The notes below the pieces were generated by a model. The model made no database searches. It saw only the letters and a list, made by a program, of their open reading frames with translations, and was not told the origin of the DNA. DNA of 64,000 nucleotides from JBHHYU01 sp046757725 (GTDB lineage: Bacteria; Desulfobacterota; Binatia; UBA9968), in contig JBHHYU010000002.1 in the NCBI GenBank assembly GCA_046757725.1, positions 39,885 through 103,884 of the forward strand. The letters run 5' to 3'. The position numbers were made by a program, and so were the translations under genes. Every line of letters begins with the position of its first letter. Position 1 is the stretch's first letter. Below are positions 40,737 to 49,710 of the stretch, piece by piece.

Positions 40737-41975
40737 ATGAGTGAGGTTGCTGTCCACGTTGAGCACCTAGCAAAGCTGTATCGCATCGGCCGACGGGAAC
40801 GTTACACGACTCTCCGTGATACCCTGGTTCGTGCGCTGAAGGTCCCTTTCCACAATTCTCGAACCAACGGCGGTCAACCGTTGACGGATCATATCTGGGC
40901 CCTGCAAGATGTCTCCTTTCAGGTAAAACGTGGGGAGGTGGTCGGCATTATCGGTCGTAACGGCGCGGGTAAGACCACGTTATTAAAGATCCTTTCCCGT
41001 ATCACGAAGCCCACGGCAGGCCGTGCGAAGATTAATGGCCGCGTTGGTTCGCTATTAGAGGTAGGGACTGGTTTCCACTCTGAACTGACGGGACGAGAGA
41101 ACATCTATCTCAATGGTGCCATCCTGGGGATGAAGAAGGTGGAAATTGACCGCAAGTTTGATGAGATCGTGGCCTTCGCGGAAGTGGAGCCATTTATGGA
41201 CACTCCAGTGAAGCATTACTCCAGTGGGATGCATATGCGTCTGGCCTTTGCCGTGGCTGCCCATCTGGAGCCGGAGATCCTGCTCGTAGACGAAGTATTA
41301 GCGGTTGGAGACGTTGAATTTCAGAAAAAATGCCTGGGAAAAATAGGCGATGTGGCTAAGAAAGGGCGGACCGTGTTGTTCGTAAGCCACAATGTTGCTG
41401 CTGTCCAGATCTTGTGTACGCATGTCATTCACCTCGAGTACGGCAGGATTGTCGGCCAAGGCGATGCGGCGCAAGAAATCGACCGATTTCTCAACGCTTC
41501 CGAAAAAACGGAGAGTCGCGGTGCTTTTGTTCCGGTAGAACTGGGACCTCAACTGACCCTTCGTAAAATTGAGTTTTACCCGAATCCTGTCAACTCCGGA
41601 GCACCGTTGAATTTCGCGGTGGAACTGTGGTCATCTCACCCGGCCTGCATAGAAGCGATAGCGCTATTAATCTTCTCTTCGTTAGGGGTACGCACCGCTA
41701 TTCTTGACCTCAGACGCTCCGAGTCGACCTACCGATTGAATCGTACACAATCATGCGCGATCAACGGTTCCATCGCTTCCCTGCCTCTGGTGGAAGGGAC
41801 GTATGATGTCGGACTGTATGTTGTCTGCGGCGAGACAAGCGGGAACTTTCTAAATCTGGTAAAATTAGAAGTTCGGTGCAACAGGGTACCAGGGGAGATT
41901 GTTCCTTACCCACCTAGTGCTCGTGGTGTTGTTGATTTGAATTTTTCTTTCTCTGTGTGGAAAGGTGATACATGA
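40737..41975 (+). CDS. wzt: ABC polysaccharide export ATPase Wzt with C-terminal carbohydrate-binding domain
   Basis: A 412-residue ATPase partner of Wzm. Walker A GRNGAGKTT (73-81), signature YSSGMHMRLAFA near 161, Walker B EILLVDEVLA near 180, switch His in LFVSHN. An extra domain of about 150 residues (from about 260) is a Wzt_C-type beta sandwich. In E. coli O9a this domain recognises the capped non-reducing end of the glycan, coupling chain termination to export. Its presence implies a terminal modification here, and candidates follow directly downstream. Confidence 0.92.
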   Translation: MSEVAVHVEHLAKLYRIGRRERYTTLRDTLVRALKVPFHNSRTNGGQPLTDHIWALQDVSFQVKRGEVVGIIGRNGAGKTTLLKILSRITKPTAGRAKINGRVGSLLEVGTGFHSELTGRENIYLNGAILGMKKVEIDRKFDEIVAFAEVEPFMDTPVKHYSSGMHMRLAFAVAAHLEPEILLVDEVLAVGDVEFQKKCLGKIGDVAKKGRTVLFVSHNVAAVQILCTHVIHLEYGRIVGQGDAAQEIDRFLNASEKTESRGAFVPVELGPQLTLRKIEFYPNPVNSGAPLNFAVELWSSHPACIEAIALLIFSSLGVRTAILDLRRSESTYRLNRTQSCAINGSIASLPLVEGTYDVGLYVVCGETSGNFLNLVKLEVRCNRVPGEIVPYPPSARGVVDLNFSFSVWKGDT

Positions 41976-42742
41976 TCACAGGCTCCAAGATACTCGCTCA
42001 GTTTAATCCTCTTAGACGGTTTCGTGTATCGAAGCAGGGCTTGGCGGGAGAAACCAGAAGGTCCCCGTTCTCCCAGAGCCATGGCTACTATACTCTGTCC
42101 CCAACCTGCCAAATACCTGGCCTGGATAGAATTTATGAGCAAACCTTTTCAATTCAAAAGGCCGGGACATTTGTTGAAATCGGGGCATTTGACGGAGATT
42201 ATGCAAGTAACACAAGCTGTCTCGCGGACGCGGGTTGGTTTGGGATCTACGTAGAGCCGGTGCCTGCGTACTATGAGTTATGTAAAGCACGGCATGCAAA
42301 AAATGAACGCGTTCAGGTTTTCAACATTGCTATCGGCGATAGCAACGAGTCTAAGACACTTTATCTTGGTGGACCCTTATCTACGATGGATCCAGAAATG
42401 GTGGATTTGTTCGCGACGCTTGATTGGGCGAAAGGCTACCACAAGGGAGAGACCATTGAGGTGCAGCAGGTCACAGCTGATGATTTCTTGGTGATGCATG
42501 ATGTGCCGAAAGGTTTCAACGTTCTGGTTATTGATGTTGAAGGTTATGAATGGAACGTCCTTAAAAGATTCGATATTCGACAGTGGCAACCTCGAATGGT
42601 TATTATCGAATTGCATGATCAGAACGATGATTATCTGCCCATGCGGGACACCTGTAACCAGATAGCCGGATACTTTGATCAAACCGGGTACCGGATCGTA
42701 TACAAGGATTTAACCAATACGATTTATGTACTTGGCGCCTAA
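41972..42742 (+). CDS. FkbM-family SAM methyltransferase
   Basis: A 256-residue FkbM-type methyltransferase, which usually methylates sugar hydroxyls. It has FVEIGAFDGDYASNTSCL near 67 (motif I), GIYVEPVPAYYELC (acidic ribose-binding strand) and VLVIDVEGYEWNVLKRFD near 185, a diagnostic FkbM block. ATG overlaps the wzt stop by 4 nt. Position after a Wzt with a glycan-recognition domain suggests methylation of the glycan, perhaps the terminal residue. Confidence 0.88.
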   Translation: MITGSKILAQFNPLRRFRVSKQGLAGETRRSPFSQSHGYYTLSPTCQIPGLDRIYEQTFSIQKAGTFVEIGAFDGDYASNTSCLADAGWFGIYVEPVPAYYELCKARHAKNERVQVFNIAIGDSNESKTLYLGGPLSTMDPEMVDLFATLDWAKGYHKGETIEVQQVTADDFLVMHDVPKGFNVLVIDVEGYEWNVLKRFDIRQWQPRMVIIELHDQNDDYLPMRDTCNQIAGYFDQTGYRIVYKDLTNTIYVLGA

Positions 42743-42797
42743 TTGCTTGACTGCACATGAACCCCTGCAATGCGCTTCTCCGGGGAAGAAGAGGCAT

Positions 42798-43703
42798 ATG
42801 GATCATAGAATCCATAGTCGTTACCGTTATGATTTCTTTACTATTTGGGGTAACGGTTTGTCTCATGCCGAAGCGATTCTGAACATTTTGAGGAAGGAAC
42901 GGAATCTGGAGATTGTCCGGATTGAAACTCGCCGGATCGAGAAAATGAGACGGTTCGTGTTTGATCTGTATGCCTGTGACACTGTACCGATGAGGCATTT
43001 GCATGCGAAGCTGGCCTACCTTCTGGATGAACATCCTGAGATTGTCATTGTCTTGGTGAAAAACCTTGCTCCAGAGGAGAGCATTGTCGGTGAGGGTCCC
43101 TTTCGGCATGTGCAGTGTTGCTATATTAATCGGATAAAAGAGACAATACGCGACCTGTACAATCCCCGTCTTAACGGCGTTCGCACGGAAGAACATGTCA
43201 TCCACGCTTCGGACCATGAGGAACAGGTAGATTATTTAGTTAAGATGCTGGGGGATTCCAGGGGACTCAAATTCCTTGGAGAAGATAGCTCGGGCTTGCC
43301 TTTCAGAAAACCGTACCACATACCTCGCCCAAGCGCGTACGCCTTCAAATCCTTACCCGTAGAAGGCTTATGGGCTTCCATCTTAGTAGATTTAGAATCG
43401 CGGGTGGATAAAACGAAACTCGTGAAAATCGGGGAAACACCTCATTTCCAAACTTTGACAAACGGGGGAACGGCGTATGTGGATTACCTCCGGCATTTTC
43501 GCCATACCTGGCTCACGGATGACCATACCTGGGATAAATTGCTCCACATGAATCAATTGAGCGAAAGACGGATAAAAGATTTTGATCCTATCCTGGTCAC
43601 CCAGGTGCCTGAAGGATTTAAAATTTTGGACGGTGTCCACCGTGCAGCCGTAACGCTTGCTCACAGGTTTGATACAATAAAATGCGTAGACATTCAGGAT
43701 TGA
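42798..43703 (+). CDS. Putative NDPK-like fold fused to ParB/sulfiredoxin-like domain
   Basis: A 301-residue protein that I could not assign to a named family. Residues 10-155 read like a diverged nucleoside diphosphate kinase: FFTIWGNGLSHAEAILNIL for the first strand-helix, EIVIVLVKNLAP for the central strand, KETIRDLYN for the Arg-containing GTIRGD segment, and HVIHASDHEEQVDYLV (133-148) for the NVIHGSDS active site, with H136 in the phosphohistidine position. The NDPK Lys near the N terminus is not kept. Residues 255-301 end in EGFKILDGVHRAAVTLAHRF, the DGxHR motif (278-282) of the ParB/Srx superfamily, which includes the serine kinases SerK and SbnI. ATG 42798 is chosen for its GAAGAGG site. 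It overlaps the nucleotidyltransferase gene by 22 nt. Role unknown; a phosphotransfer role is inferred. Confidence 0.6.
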   Translation: MDHRIHSRYRYDFFTIWGNGLSHAEAILNILRKERNLEIVRIETRRIEKMRRFVFDLYACDTVPMRHLHAKLAYLLDEHPEIVIVLVKNLAPEESIVGEGPFRHVQCCYINRIKETIRDLYNPRLNGVRTEEHVIHASDHEEQVDYLVKMLGDSRGLKFLGEDSSGLPFRKPYHIPRPSAYAFKSLPVEGLWASILVDLESRVDKTKLVKIGETPHFQTLTNGGTAYVDYLRHFRHTWLTDDHTWDKLLHMNQLSERRIKDFDPILVTQVPEGFKILDGVHRAAVTLAHRFDTIKCVDIQD

Positions 43704-44374
43704 CCTGTAGGATCAATCTCATCGAACTGCTCCGATATGTGGAGGACTATGTATTGATCAAGAAAGATTCAGGGTTTCCGGAATACGCGCCTGGTAGCGA
43801 CATTGACTTAGTGGTCTTTGATCGAGAGGAGGCCATCCGTTCAATTCACTCGTTTTATGAAAGGGAGATGGGTGATGCGGCTGAAATGAAAGTCTCGGAT
43901 AGGAAAGCCTTTTGTCACGTTGACTTCATTTTTGCAGGAGAGTTGGACCTCCGTGTAGATCTCATTGATAATTTTGATTTTTTTAAAAACCTGGCTGTTA
44001 AGCCAAGCTTTATGGTGAAACTGTTCAAAGACCGACAGGTAGCAACGTGTTGTCAGAGTCAAGTCTACGTGCCGAGCGATGAGGATGAGCTTGTACTCCG
44101 TTATTTTGAGTTTCTGGAATGGTTTGACCGCCGTTCTGACAAGATCAAGCACCTGGATTATATCTGCGCGGTGGATGACGCAGCGCTCAAACAACGATTT
44201 TTTGCGAACACTCACCGGTTTATCCAATTCAAACGGAAAACGTGGCCGCCGATGGGAATACAGCCACAGTCGCGTGAAGAGGCGCGGACGATGATAAAAT
44301 CGGGAATTCGGTATTTAACCGCTGTTACCGTTAAGGGCTTGAGTTCGAAGATAGGGCGGTTCTTTTGGTCATAG
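43682..44374 (+). CDS. Pol-beta-fold nucleotidyltransferase-like protein
   Basis: A 230-residue protein with the minimal nucleotidyltransferase signature GSDIDLVVF (38-46: G38-S39, D40, D42) and a likely third carboxylate at D93 in LDLRVDLID. The rest is mainly helical with a basic C terminus. No membrane helix. It may transfer a nucleotide or activate a small molecule for glycan modification, but no substrate is evident. ATG 43682 overlaps the preceding gene by 22 nt; TTG 43700 (TTGA overlap) is an alternative. Coupled to the NDPK/Srx-like gene. Confidence 0.65.
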   Translation: MRRHSGLTCRINLIELLRYVEDYVLIKKDSGFPEYAPGSDIDLVVFDREEAIRSIHSFYEREMGDAAEMKVSDRKAFCHVDFIFAGELDLRVDLIDNFDFFKNLAVKPSFMVKLFKDRQVATCCQSQVYVPSDEDELVLRYFEFLEWFDRRSDKIKHLDYICAVDDAALKQRFFANTHRFIQFKRKTWPPMGIQPQSREEARTMIKSGIRYLTAVTVKGLSSKIGRFFWS

Positions 44375-44442
44375 GTTGCGGCTTAAATTCGATGTGTGCT
44401 CCTTTTTAACTGATCCGGTGCTTACTTTTCTGATCGGGTAAC

Positions 44443-46518
44443 GTGGTGAAGCTCCTCTTTTGTGCACTCCATCACGATTACGGTTGTGTTCACCGTGGTC
44501 CAAGCTTCGAGCTGATAAACCTTGGTGACGCATTGCGGCGCATGGCCGATATCGAGGTCGTAGATTTTCCGTATGATGTTCTCCGCCACCGCGGATGCGA
44601 TGTAAACGAAGAGTTAATACGGACGGTTGAAAAGGAGAGGCCTGACGTAACCCTTATCGTTCTGTTCAAAGACGACTTTGAACCACGAGCGCTGGACCGA
44701 GCCCGGGGTCTGACTACTTTGGTATCCTGGGGATGCGACGATCACGTAGAGTTCAACAGCGGGTATATGCAGCGCTATGCCGCCCATTTTGACTATTCCA
44801 TCACGACCTGCAAGCAAGCTGTTCCGAAATACTTTGCTGCCGGGCAGCCGAATATTATTGTGAGCCAGTGGGGCTGTAACCACCACCTCTATCATCCTAG
44901 TGACAAGGGTAGCCTCTACGATGTTTCGTTTGTGGGTTTGAATTACGGTTCCCGGATGGAATTGGTTAATCAGCTGTGGAGCTGCGGAATCCGGGTGGCT
45001 GTTTTCGGACACAACTGGCCTCTGCGTAGACGGCAGTGGCGGCGAGGCCTCCGATTTACACTGTTTGGGAGAGGCTGGGTCAGGCCAAGGTGGGTCGAGC
45101 CCGATGAGATGGTAGAGATCTATAGCCGCACAAAAATTAATCTCTGCATCAATAACAATGTCACGGCAGTTGAAAATATAAAGGGCAGAAATTTCGAGGT
45201 GCCGGGATGTCGCGGCTTCCTACTGAGCGGCCCTGCTCAGAACCTGGAAGAATACTTTGAAATCGGAAAGGAAGTGATCGTTTATAATCATCGCAATGAT
45301 CTCGCAAAGAAAATTGACTATTATCTCCAACATGACAAGGAACGGGAAACAATTGCGCAAGCTGGATACGAGCGTGTTCTGAGGGATCATACCTACGAGA
45401 AGCGCTTTGAGCAGATTTTCTCCATTATCCGGCAGGGACACGTGAAGCGGTCTAGCCCAGGGCTATTTACGGGGGAATCGGAGCAGGGCTTGAGCAAACC
45501 CGAATCTCAGCGTGATGAATCGGGTGACGGGCGTAACGCAGAAATGGCTACCTGTCGATCGCAGTTGATTCAGACGCCAAGCCAACCGTTCATCTCTATT
45601 GTGGTTCCCTGTTATAATCAGTCCCATTTCTTGCATGATTGCTTACAAAGCGTGGCCGAGCAGAGTTTTAGAAATTGGGAAGCGATCGTCGTGGATGATG
45701 CCTCGACAGAAAGTGACCCAGCCGATGTGGTTCGACAGTTTGGTCATGAACAGGTCAAATTAGTCCATCATAATCGAAACCAAGGCTTGGGTGCTGCGAG
45801 GAATACCGGATTTAAACTTGCACGAGGTGAACTCGTCGTACCCCTAGATGCAGATGACCGGCTATCCTCTACCTTCTTGCAGCGACTGAGTCTAGCCCTG
45901 CAGGGACGTCCAGATGCTGATTGCGTATTCCCTGATTTTCAGCTGTTCGGGACGAGCAATGAGGTTTGGCACCATCAGGTCTGTGATGCTGCGGCCATGA
46001 CGCAAAGGCAATGGATACCTGGACCGGGGACGCTCATGCGACGTAGCCTATGGGACCGGGTGGGCGGATATTGTGAATCCATCGAGATTCTTGGGAATGA
46101 AGATTGGGATTTTTGGCTTTCCGCAGTTTCGCTGGGTATCCGAGCTGTGCATGTGCCTGAAGCGCTATACCTGTACAGGCGCCACAAGACATCCATGGCC
46201 GTGCGCTTGAGATATGAAGACTTCCAGCATCGTAAGTTCCTTTATCGACGGCACCGTACCCTGTTTGAGCGTTATAAGACCGGGAACGAGTTCTTGGCGG
46301 AAGGCTACGTCAACAGTGCCGTTGCCTCATGGCAGCGTAGGAAACGAATTCGTGCTGTGTACTTGGGTGGACGGGCCTATTGGCTTTCACCAAGGCGAAC
46401 GCACCTGCTAAAACTGGTGGCAAGCACATGGATACCTTCATTTCTGATACCGGCGGCTAGAAAAGGACGGGAGCTGTTACGAGAGATTCACAGTCTCAAA
46501 CAAGATAGGGTTTCTTAA
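44443..46518 (+). CDS. Two-domain glycosyltransferase: CgeB-like GT plus GT2
   Basis: A 691-residue fusion. Residues 1-335 are a CgeB-like GT-B transferase (LVSWGCDDHVEFNSGYMQRYAAHFDYSITTC, VSFVGLNYGSRMELVNQL, and EYFEIGKEVIVYNHRNDLAKKIDYYL near the end). After a polar linker (about 340-378) comes a GT2 domain (PFISIVVPCYNQSHFLHDCLQSV, AIVVDDASTESDP, LVVPLDADDRL, GNEDWDFWLSA). Two consecutive sugar additions by one polypeptide are plausible, as in capsule polymerases. Start GTG 44443, with a second GTG next to it. Its first domain is a paralogue of the gene at 52277. Confidence 0.87.
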   Translation: MVKLLFCALHHDYGCVHRGPSFELINLGDALRRMADIEVVDFPYDVLRHRGCDVNEELIRTVEKERPDVTLIVLFKDDFEPRALDRARGLTTLVSWGCDDHVEFNSGYMQRYAAHFDYSITTCKQAVPKYFAAGQPNIIVSQWGCNHHLYHPSDKGSLYDVSFVGLNYGSRMELVNQLWSCGIRVAVFGHNWPLRRRQWRRGLRFTLFGRGWVRPRWVEPDEMVEIYSRTKINLCINNNVTAVENIKGRNFEVPGCRGFLLSGPAQNLEEYFEIGKEVIVYNHRNDLAKKIDYYLQHDKERETIAQAGYERVLRDHTYEKRFEQIFSIIRQGHVKRSSPGLFTGESEQGLSKPESQRDESGDGRNAEMATCRSQLIQTPSQPFISIVVPCYNQSHFLHDCLQSVAEQSFRNWEAIVVDDASTESDPADVVRQFGHEQVKLVHHNRNQGLGAARNTGFKLARGELVVPLDADDRLSSTFLQRLSLALQGRPDADCVFPDFQLFGTSNEVWHHQVCDAAAMTQRQWIPGPGTLMRRSLWDRVGGYCESIEILGNEDWDFWLSAVSLGIRAVHVPEALYLYRRHKTSMAVRLRYEDFQHRKFLYRRHRTLFERYKTGNEFLAEGYVNSAVASWQRRKRIRAVYLGGRAYWLSPRRTHLLKLVASTWIPSFLIPAARKGRELLREIHSLKQDRVS

Positions 46519-46591
46519 CACTTGTCATAGGGGTCAATGAAAGGCTCCACGTAGGGCCTCTTCAGATTAATCGCGCTTTTAAGGTATACGG

Positions 46592-47944
46592 GTGCCTAAG
46601 CCAAAGTGGGAGGCTGAAATCAACGGTCGCCATAAAAAGATTGTACTTGTTAGCCCAGGCAGTTTACACGCCTGGGAATCCTTGGGACTTGGATACCTAG
46701 CTAGTTATTCGTATGAATTTGGTTTCTCCCCCCAGCAGTATAGATTCTTTACCGGTGAATTTGATTCTGTAGAAGAAACGCTAGCGGGCTGTGAAGATGC
46801 GGACGTTGTGGGTTTTTCGTTGACCTCTTTCCAGGTGGAGAGTTGCCTGGCGCTAGTACGGGCGATAAAGAAAATCAATCCTCGATCCAAAATAGTCTGG
46901 GGCGGCTACGCCGTGAGCGGGCTCGCGAAGTCTCAGTTGTTGGAAAGGTATGGCGATGATGTAGATCATTTCGTCCAGGGACCCGGTGAGGAGAGTTGGA
47001 TAGAACTTCTCTTAAGTCCCAATGCCCCTAGGGTTATACGCAAATCCCTCACGGGGGAACTGAATAAATTTCCCTTTCCCGACCGTAACCTTATACGGAT
47101 CGACCGGAATTTTGAGAAGCTCAGAAGGCGTGGGGAAAAAAGAAAAACCTCTATGGAGTTACAACGAGGAGGGTGCCCGTTCGGATGTGTCTTCTGTGCT
47201 GCTGGCAGTTTTACTAGAACCCATGGTCGGTCTAGGACTGCTGAAAACATCGTAGACGAAATGGAGGTCTTGAGGGATAGATACGGCATGGACAAAAATA
47301 GCCTGGTCCTTGCTTGCGATGCTGAGATCTTTATGACTCCGGAAATGTACAAAATGGCCGAGCTGAAGATCCGGCGCCGTATCGATTTCAAGTTCGGTAT
47401 AAACGCCGTCGCTTCTACGATCTTGAAGCCAACAGCGCGGCGGGTCTTGGAGAAGCTGATTGAAGCTGGGTGTACGGAGATATGGATGGGTGTGGAGAGC
47501 GATCCTAGTCTAATGCGCTTGACGGGCAAGCCGATCACCCCAGATCAAGTGCGAGAGGCGTTTCGAATCACCCGGGAGATGGGCTTGATCCGAAAGGCTT
47601 ATTTCATTCTTGGGTTCACTCCCGAAGAGAACGAGCAAACGGTTTTGAACAGAATCCCTTTTATCAAGGAGATCGACCCCGATATCGTGGGTTTCACTAT
47701 ATACATCCCCGTACCTGGGAGTCCGGGTTACCATGACGAACAGCATAAGCATATTGATTATGCCCATGCTTGTGAATACACCAACGGCTACACACGGACA
47801 AAGACCCTTTCCAATTCTGACCTTCATTACTGGCAGCAGTACCTGGTGCGGTATTTTCAGGATCGAATCACTTACCGCCAACAAGATAGCGAGACAGAAA
47901 AATTCATCATGCTCAAGGATAACACGGGGCGGTCCGGGTATTGA
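46592..47944 (+). CDS. B12-binding radical SAM enzyme
   Basis: A 450-residue radical SAM protein. The N-terminal Rossmann-like cobalamin-binding domain (about 15-140; DADVVGFSLTSFQVES, KIVWGGYAVSG) lacks the DxHxxG motif, as in most of this class. The TIM-barrel domain has the cluster motif CPFGCVFC near 200 and the GGCP context, then EIWMGVESDPSLMRLTGK and FILGFTPEE. Members perform methylations at unreactive carbons or ring rearrangements. Placement among glycan genes suggests modification of a sugar or lipid carrier. The start is GTG 46592, preceded by a weak site. Confidence 0.87.
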   Translation: MPKPKWEAEINGRHKKIVLVSPGSLHAWESLGLGYLASYSYEFGFSPQQYRFFTGEFDSVEETLAGCEDADVVGFSLTSFQVESCLALVRAIKKINPRSKIVWGGYAVSGLAKSQLLERYGDDVDHFVQGPGEESWIELLLSPNAPRVIRKSLTGELNKFPFPDRNLIRIDRNFEKLRRRGEKRKTSMELQRGGCPFGCVFCAAGSFTRTHGRSRTAENIVDEMEVLRDRYGMDKNSLVLACDAEIFMTPEMYKMAELKIRRRIDFKFGINAVASTILKPTARRVLEKLIEAGCTEIWMGVESDPSLMRLTGKPITPDQVREAFRITREMGLIRKAYFILGFTPEENEQTVLNRIPFIKEIDPDIVGFTIYIPVPGSPGYHDEQHKHIDYAHACEYTNGYTRTKTLSNSDLHYWQQYLVRYFQDRITYRQQDSETEKFIMLKDNTGRSGY

Positions 47945-47998
47945 AGTTCGCCCACGACTTATTACAAACTTCGGGAGTCATGCAAGTCAAGCAATGAA

Positions 47999-48988
47999 AT
48001 GAATTGGCAGGGACATAAGGTACTGGTTACAGGAGCCGGCGGTTTTCTCGGTAGCCACTTGGCCGAGCACCTGGTCGCACTAGGTGGGCGTGTGAGGGTG
48101 TTCGTGCGTTACAACTCCCGAGGTGACATGGGACTATTGGGGTTTGTGCCGGCTAAGATTTTAAACGAAATGGAAGTTGTGGCGGGAGATTTGTGTGATA
48201 CCGATGCGGTACGAAAGGCAGTACAAGGGTGCGAGACCGTCTTTCACCTGGGAGCCATGGTCTCCATTCCTTATTCGTATCTTCATCCCCGGGAAGTGGT
48301 AAAGGCAAATGTGCTAGGCACCTTGAATGTGCTGGAGGCCGCGCGAAGTGGGGAAGTTGGGAAGCTGGTCCATACGTCAACTAGCGAGGTCTACGGTACA
48401 GCGCATCACGTGCCGATGGATGAAAGGCATCCGCTACGGGCGCAATCACCCTATTCTGCAAGCAAGATCGGTGCGGATAGTATCGTCGAGAGTTATTGGC
48501 GGACGTATGGTACACCCGTTGTTGTTCTACGTCCCTTTAACACCTATGGACCGAGGCAATCAGCTCGTGCGGTTATTCCGACGATCATCACGCAGGCGCT
48601 AGTGAGGAGCAATGTTTGCCTAGGCAACCTCAACTCCGCGCGTGACTTTACGTATATGACGGACACGGTGGCCGCTTTCGTTGCCGTGGTTGAGGCTGAC
48701 GGAGTCATGGGACAGGAGATCAATATCGGTTCAGGCAGCCAAATCAGTATCGGCGAGCTTGCTCAAAGGATCGTCACTTTGGTAGGGCGGCCCGTAACCC
48801 TATCAACGGAAGACGGCCGTCTACGCCCCCTTCTTTCTGAGGTCGAACAACTGTGCGCTGACAACCGTAAAGCAAAACAGCTCCTAGGTTGGTCGCCACG
48901 AATAGATCTGGATGTAGGTTTGTCACGAACTGTCACGTGGATCAACGAACATCTAGATTTATATCAAACGGGGACATACCAGGTATGA
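47999..48988 (+). CDS. NAD-dependent nucleotide-sugar 4,6-dehydratase/epimerase (LegB-like SDR)
   Basis: A 329-residue extended SDR. It has the NAD-binding VTGAGGFLGSHLAEHL near 10-25, the FVRYNSRGDMGLL block typical of LegB-type dehydratases, STSEVYG and the catalytic YSASKIGAD (YxxxK), and RPFNTYGPRQS. Most likely it forms a 4-keto-6-deoxy sugar nucleotide that the aminotransferase two genes on would aminate. Its stop overlaps the next start by 4 nt (ATGA). Confidence 0.88.
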   Translation: MNWQGHKVLVTGAGGFLGSHLAEHLVALGGRVRVFVRYNSRGDMGLLGFVPAKILNEMEVVAGDLCDTDAVRKAVQGCETVFHLGAMVSIPYSYLHPREVVKANVLGTLNVLEAARSGEVGKLVHTSTSEVYGTAHHVPMDERHPLRAQSPYSASKIGADSIVESYWRTYGTPVVVLRPFNTYGPRQSARAVIPTIITQALVRSNVCLGNLNSARDFTYMTDTVAAFVAVVEADGVMGQEINIGSGSQISIGELAQRIVTLVGRPVTLSTEDGRLRPLLSEVEQLCADNRKAKQLLGWSPRIDLDVGLSRTVTWINEHLDLYQTGTYQV

Positions 48989-49698
48989 TGGCCGTCATAC
49001 TGGCTGGTGGCAAAGGTACACGCCTGGCCCCGTATAACACCATCTTCCCGAAGCCGCTCGTACCGCTGGGTGAACGGCCTATCCTGGACATTATTATCCA
49101 ACAACTGGCTTACTATGGTTTTGACCGGATTGTGTTGAGTGTGGGTTATCTGGCTGAATTGATCGAGGCGTACTTTCAGAGTGGGTCACCGAGGGTCAAC
49201 AATGCCCAGATCAGGTTCATTCGTGAGAAGAAACCACTCGGCACTGTCGGTTCTCTGGCACTTATTCCTGACCTGAGCGAGTCCTTTCTCGTGATGAACG
49301 GGGACGTATTGACGTCTCTCGATTACGCAAAATTTTTTAAATTTCACCAAGAGCATGGCGGTCAGTTGACCGTCGCTTTGAATCGTAGGCAGGTTAAACT
49401 CGACCTGGGTGTTGCAGAAATCAATGAGCAGTTTGAGCTCCAGAGCTTTCTGGAAAAGCCAACGTTGAATTACCGGGTCAGTATGGGTGTTTATGTCTAT
49501 GAACGGGAGGTCCTGAACTACATTCCGGCCGGCGGTTATCTGGACTTCCCGGAGGTCGTGTGGCAGATGCTGCGGGATGGCAAGAAAATTGTCGGATACC
49601 CATCGGATGATTACTGGCTCGATTTGGGATCGCATGTGGACTACAAGAAGGCGCAGGACGAGTTCAATGCAATGCGGGGCCGGTTATTACCAAAATAG
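48985..49698 (+). CDS. Sugar-1-phosphate nucleotidyltransferase
   Basis: A 237-residue RmlA/ManC-type nucleotidyltransferase with ILAGGKGTRLAPYNTIFPKPLVPLGERPIL (4-33; signature G-G-x-G-T-R-L and the catalytic Lys), VMNGDVLTSLD (metal-binding Asp) and FLEKP. It makes an NDP-sugar for the adjoining dehydratase or a transferase. ATG 48985 overlaps the dehydratase stop; a longer frame lies inside that gene and is not supported. It lies 12 nt before the aminotransferase. Confidence 0.87.
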   Translation: MMAVILAGGKGTRLAPYNTIFPKPLVPLGERPILDIIIQQLAYYGFDRIVLSVGYLAELIEAYFQSGSPRVNNAQIRFIREKKPLGTVGSLALIPDLSESFLVMNGDVLTSLDYAKFFKFHQEHGGQLTVALNRRQVKLDLGVAEINEQFELQSFLEKPTLNYRVSMGVYVYEREVLNYIPAGGYLDFPEVVWQMLRDGKKIVGYPSDDYWLDLGSHVDYKKAQDEFNAMRGRLLPK

Positions 49699-49710
49699 GA
49701 GAGAGGTGTG

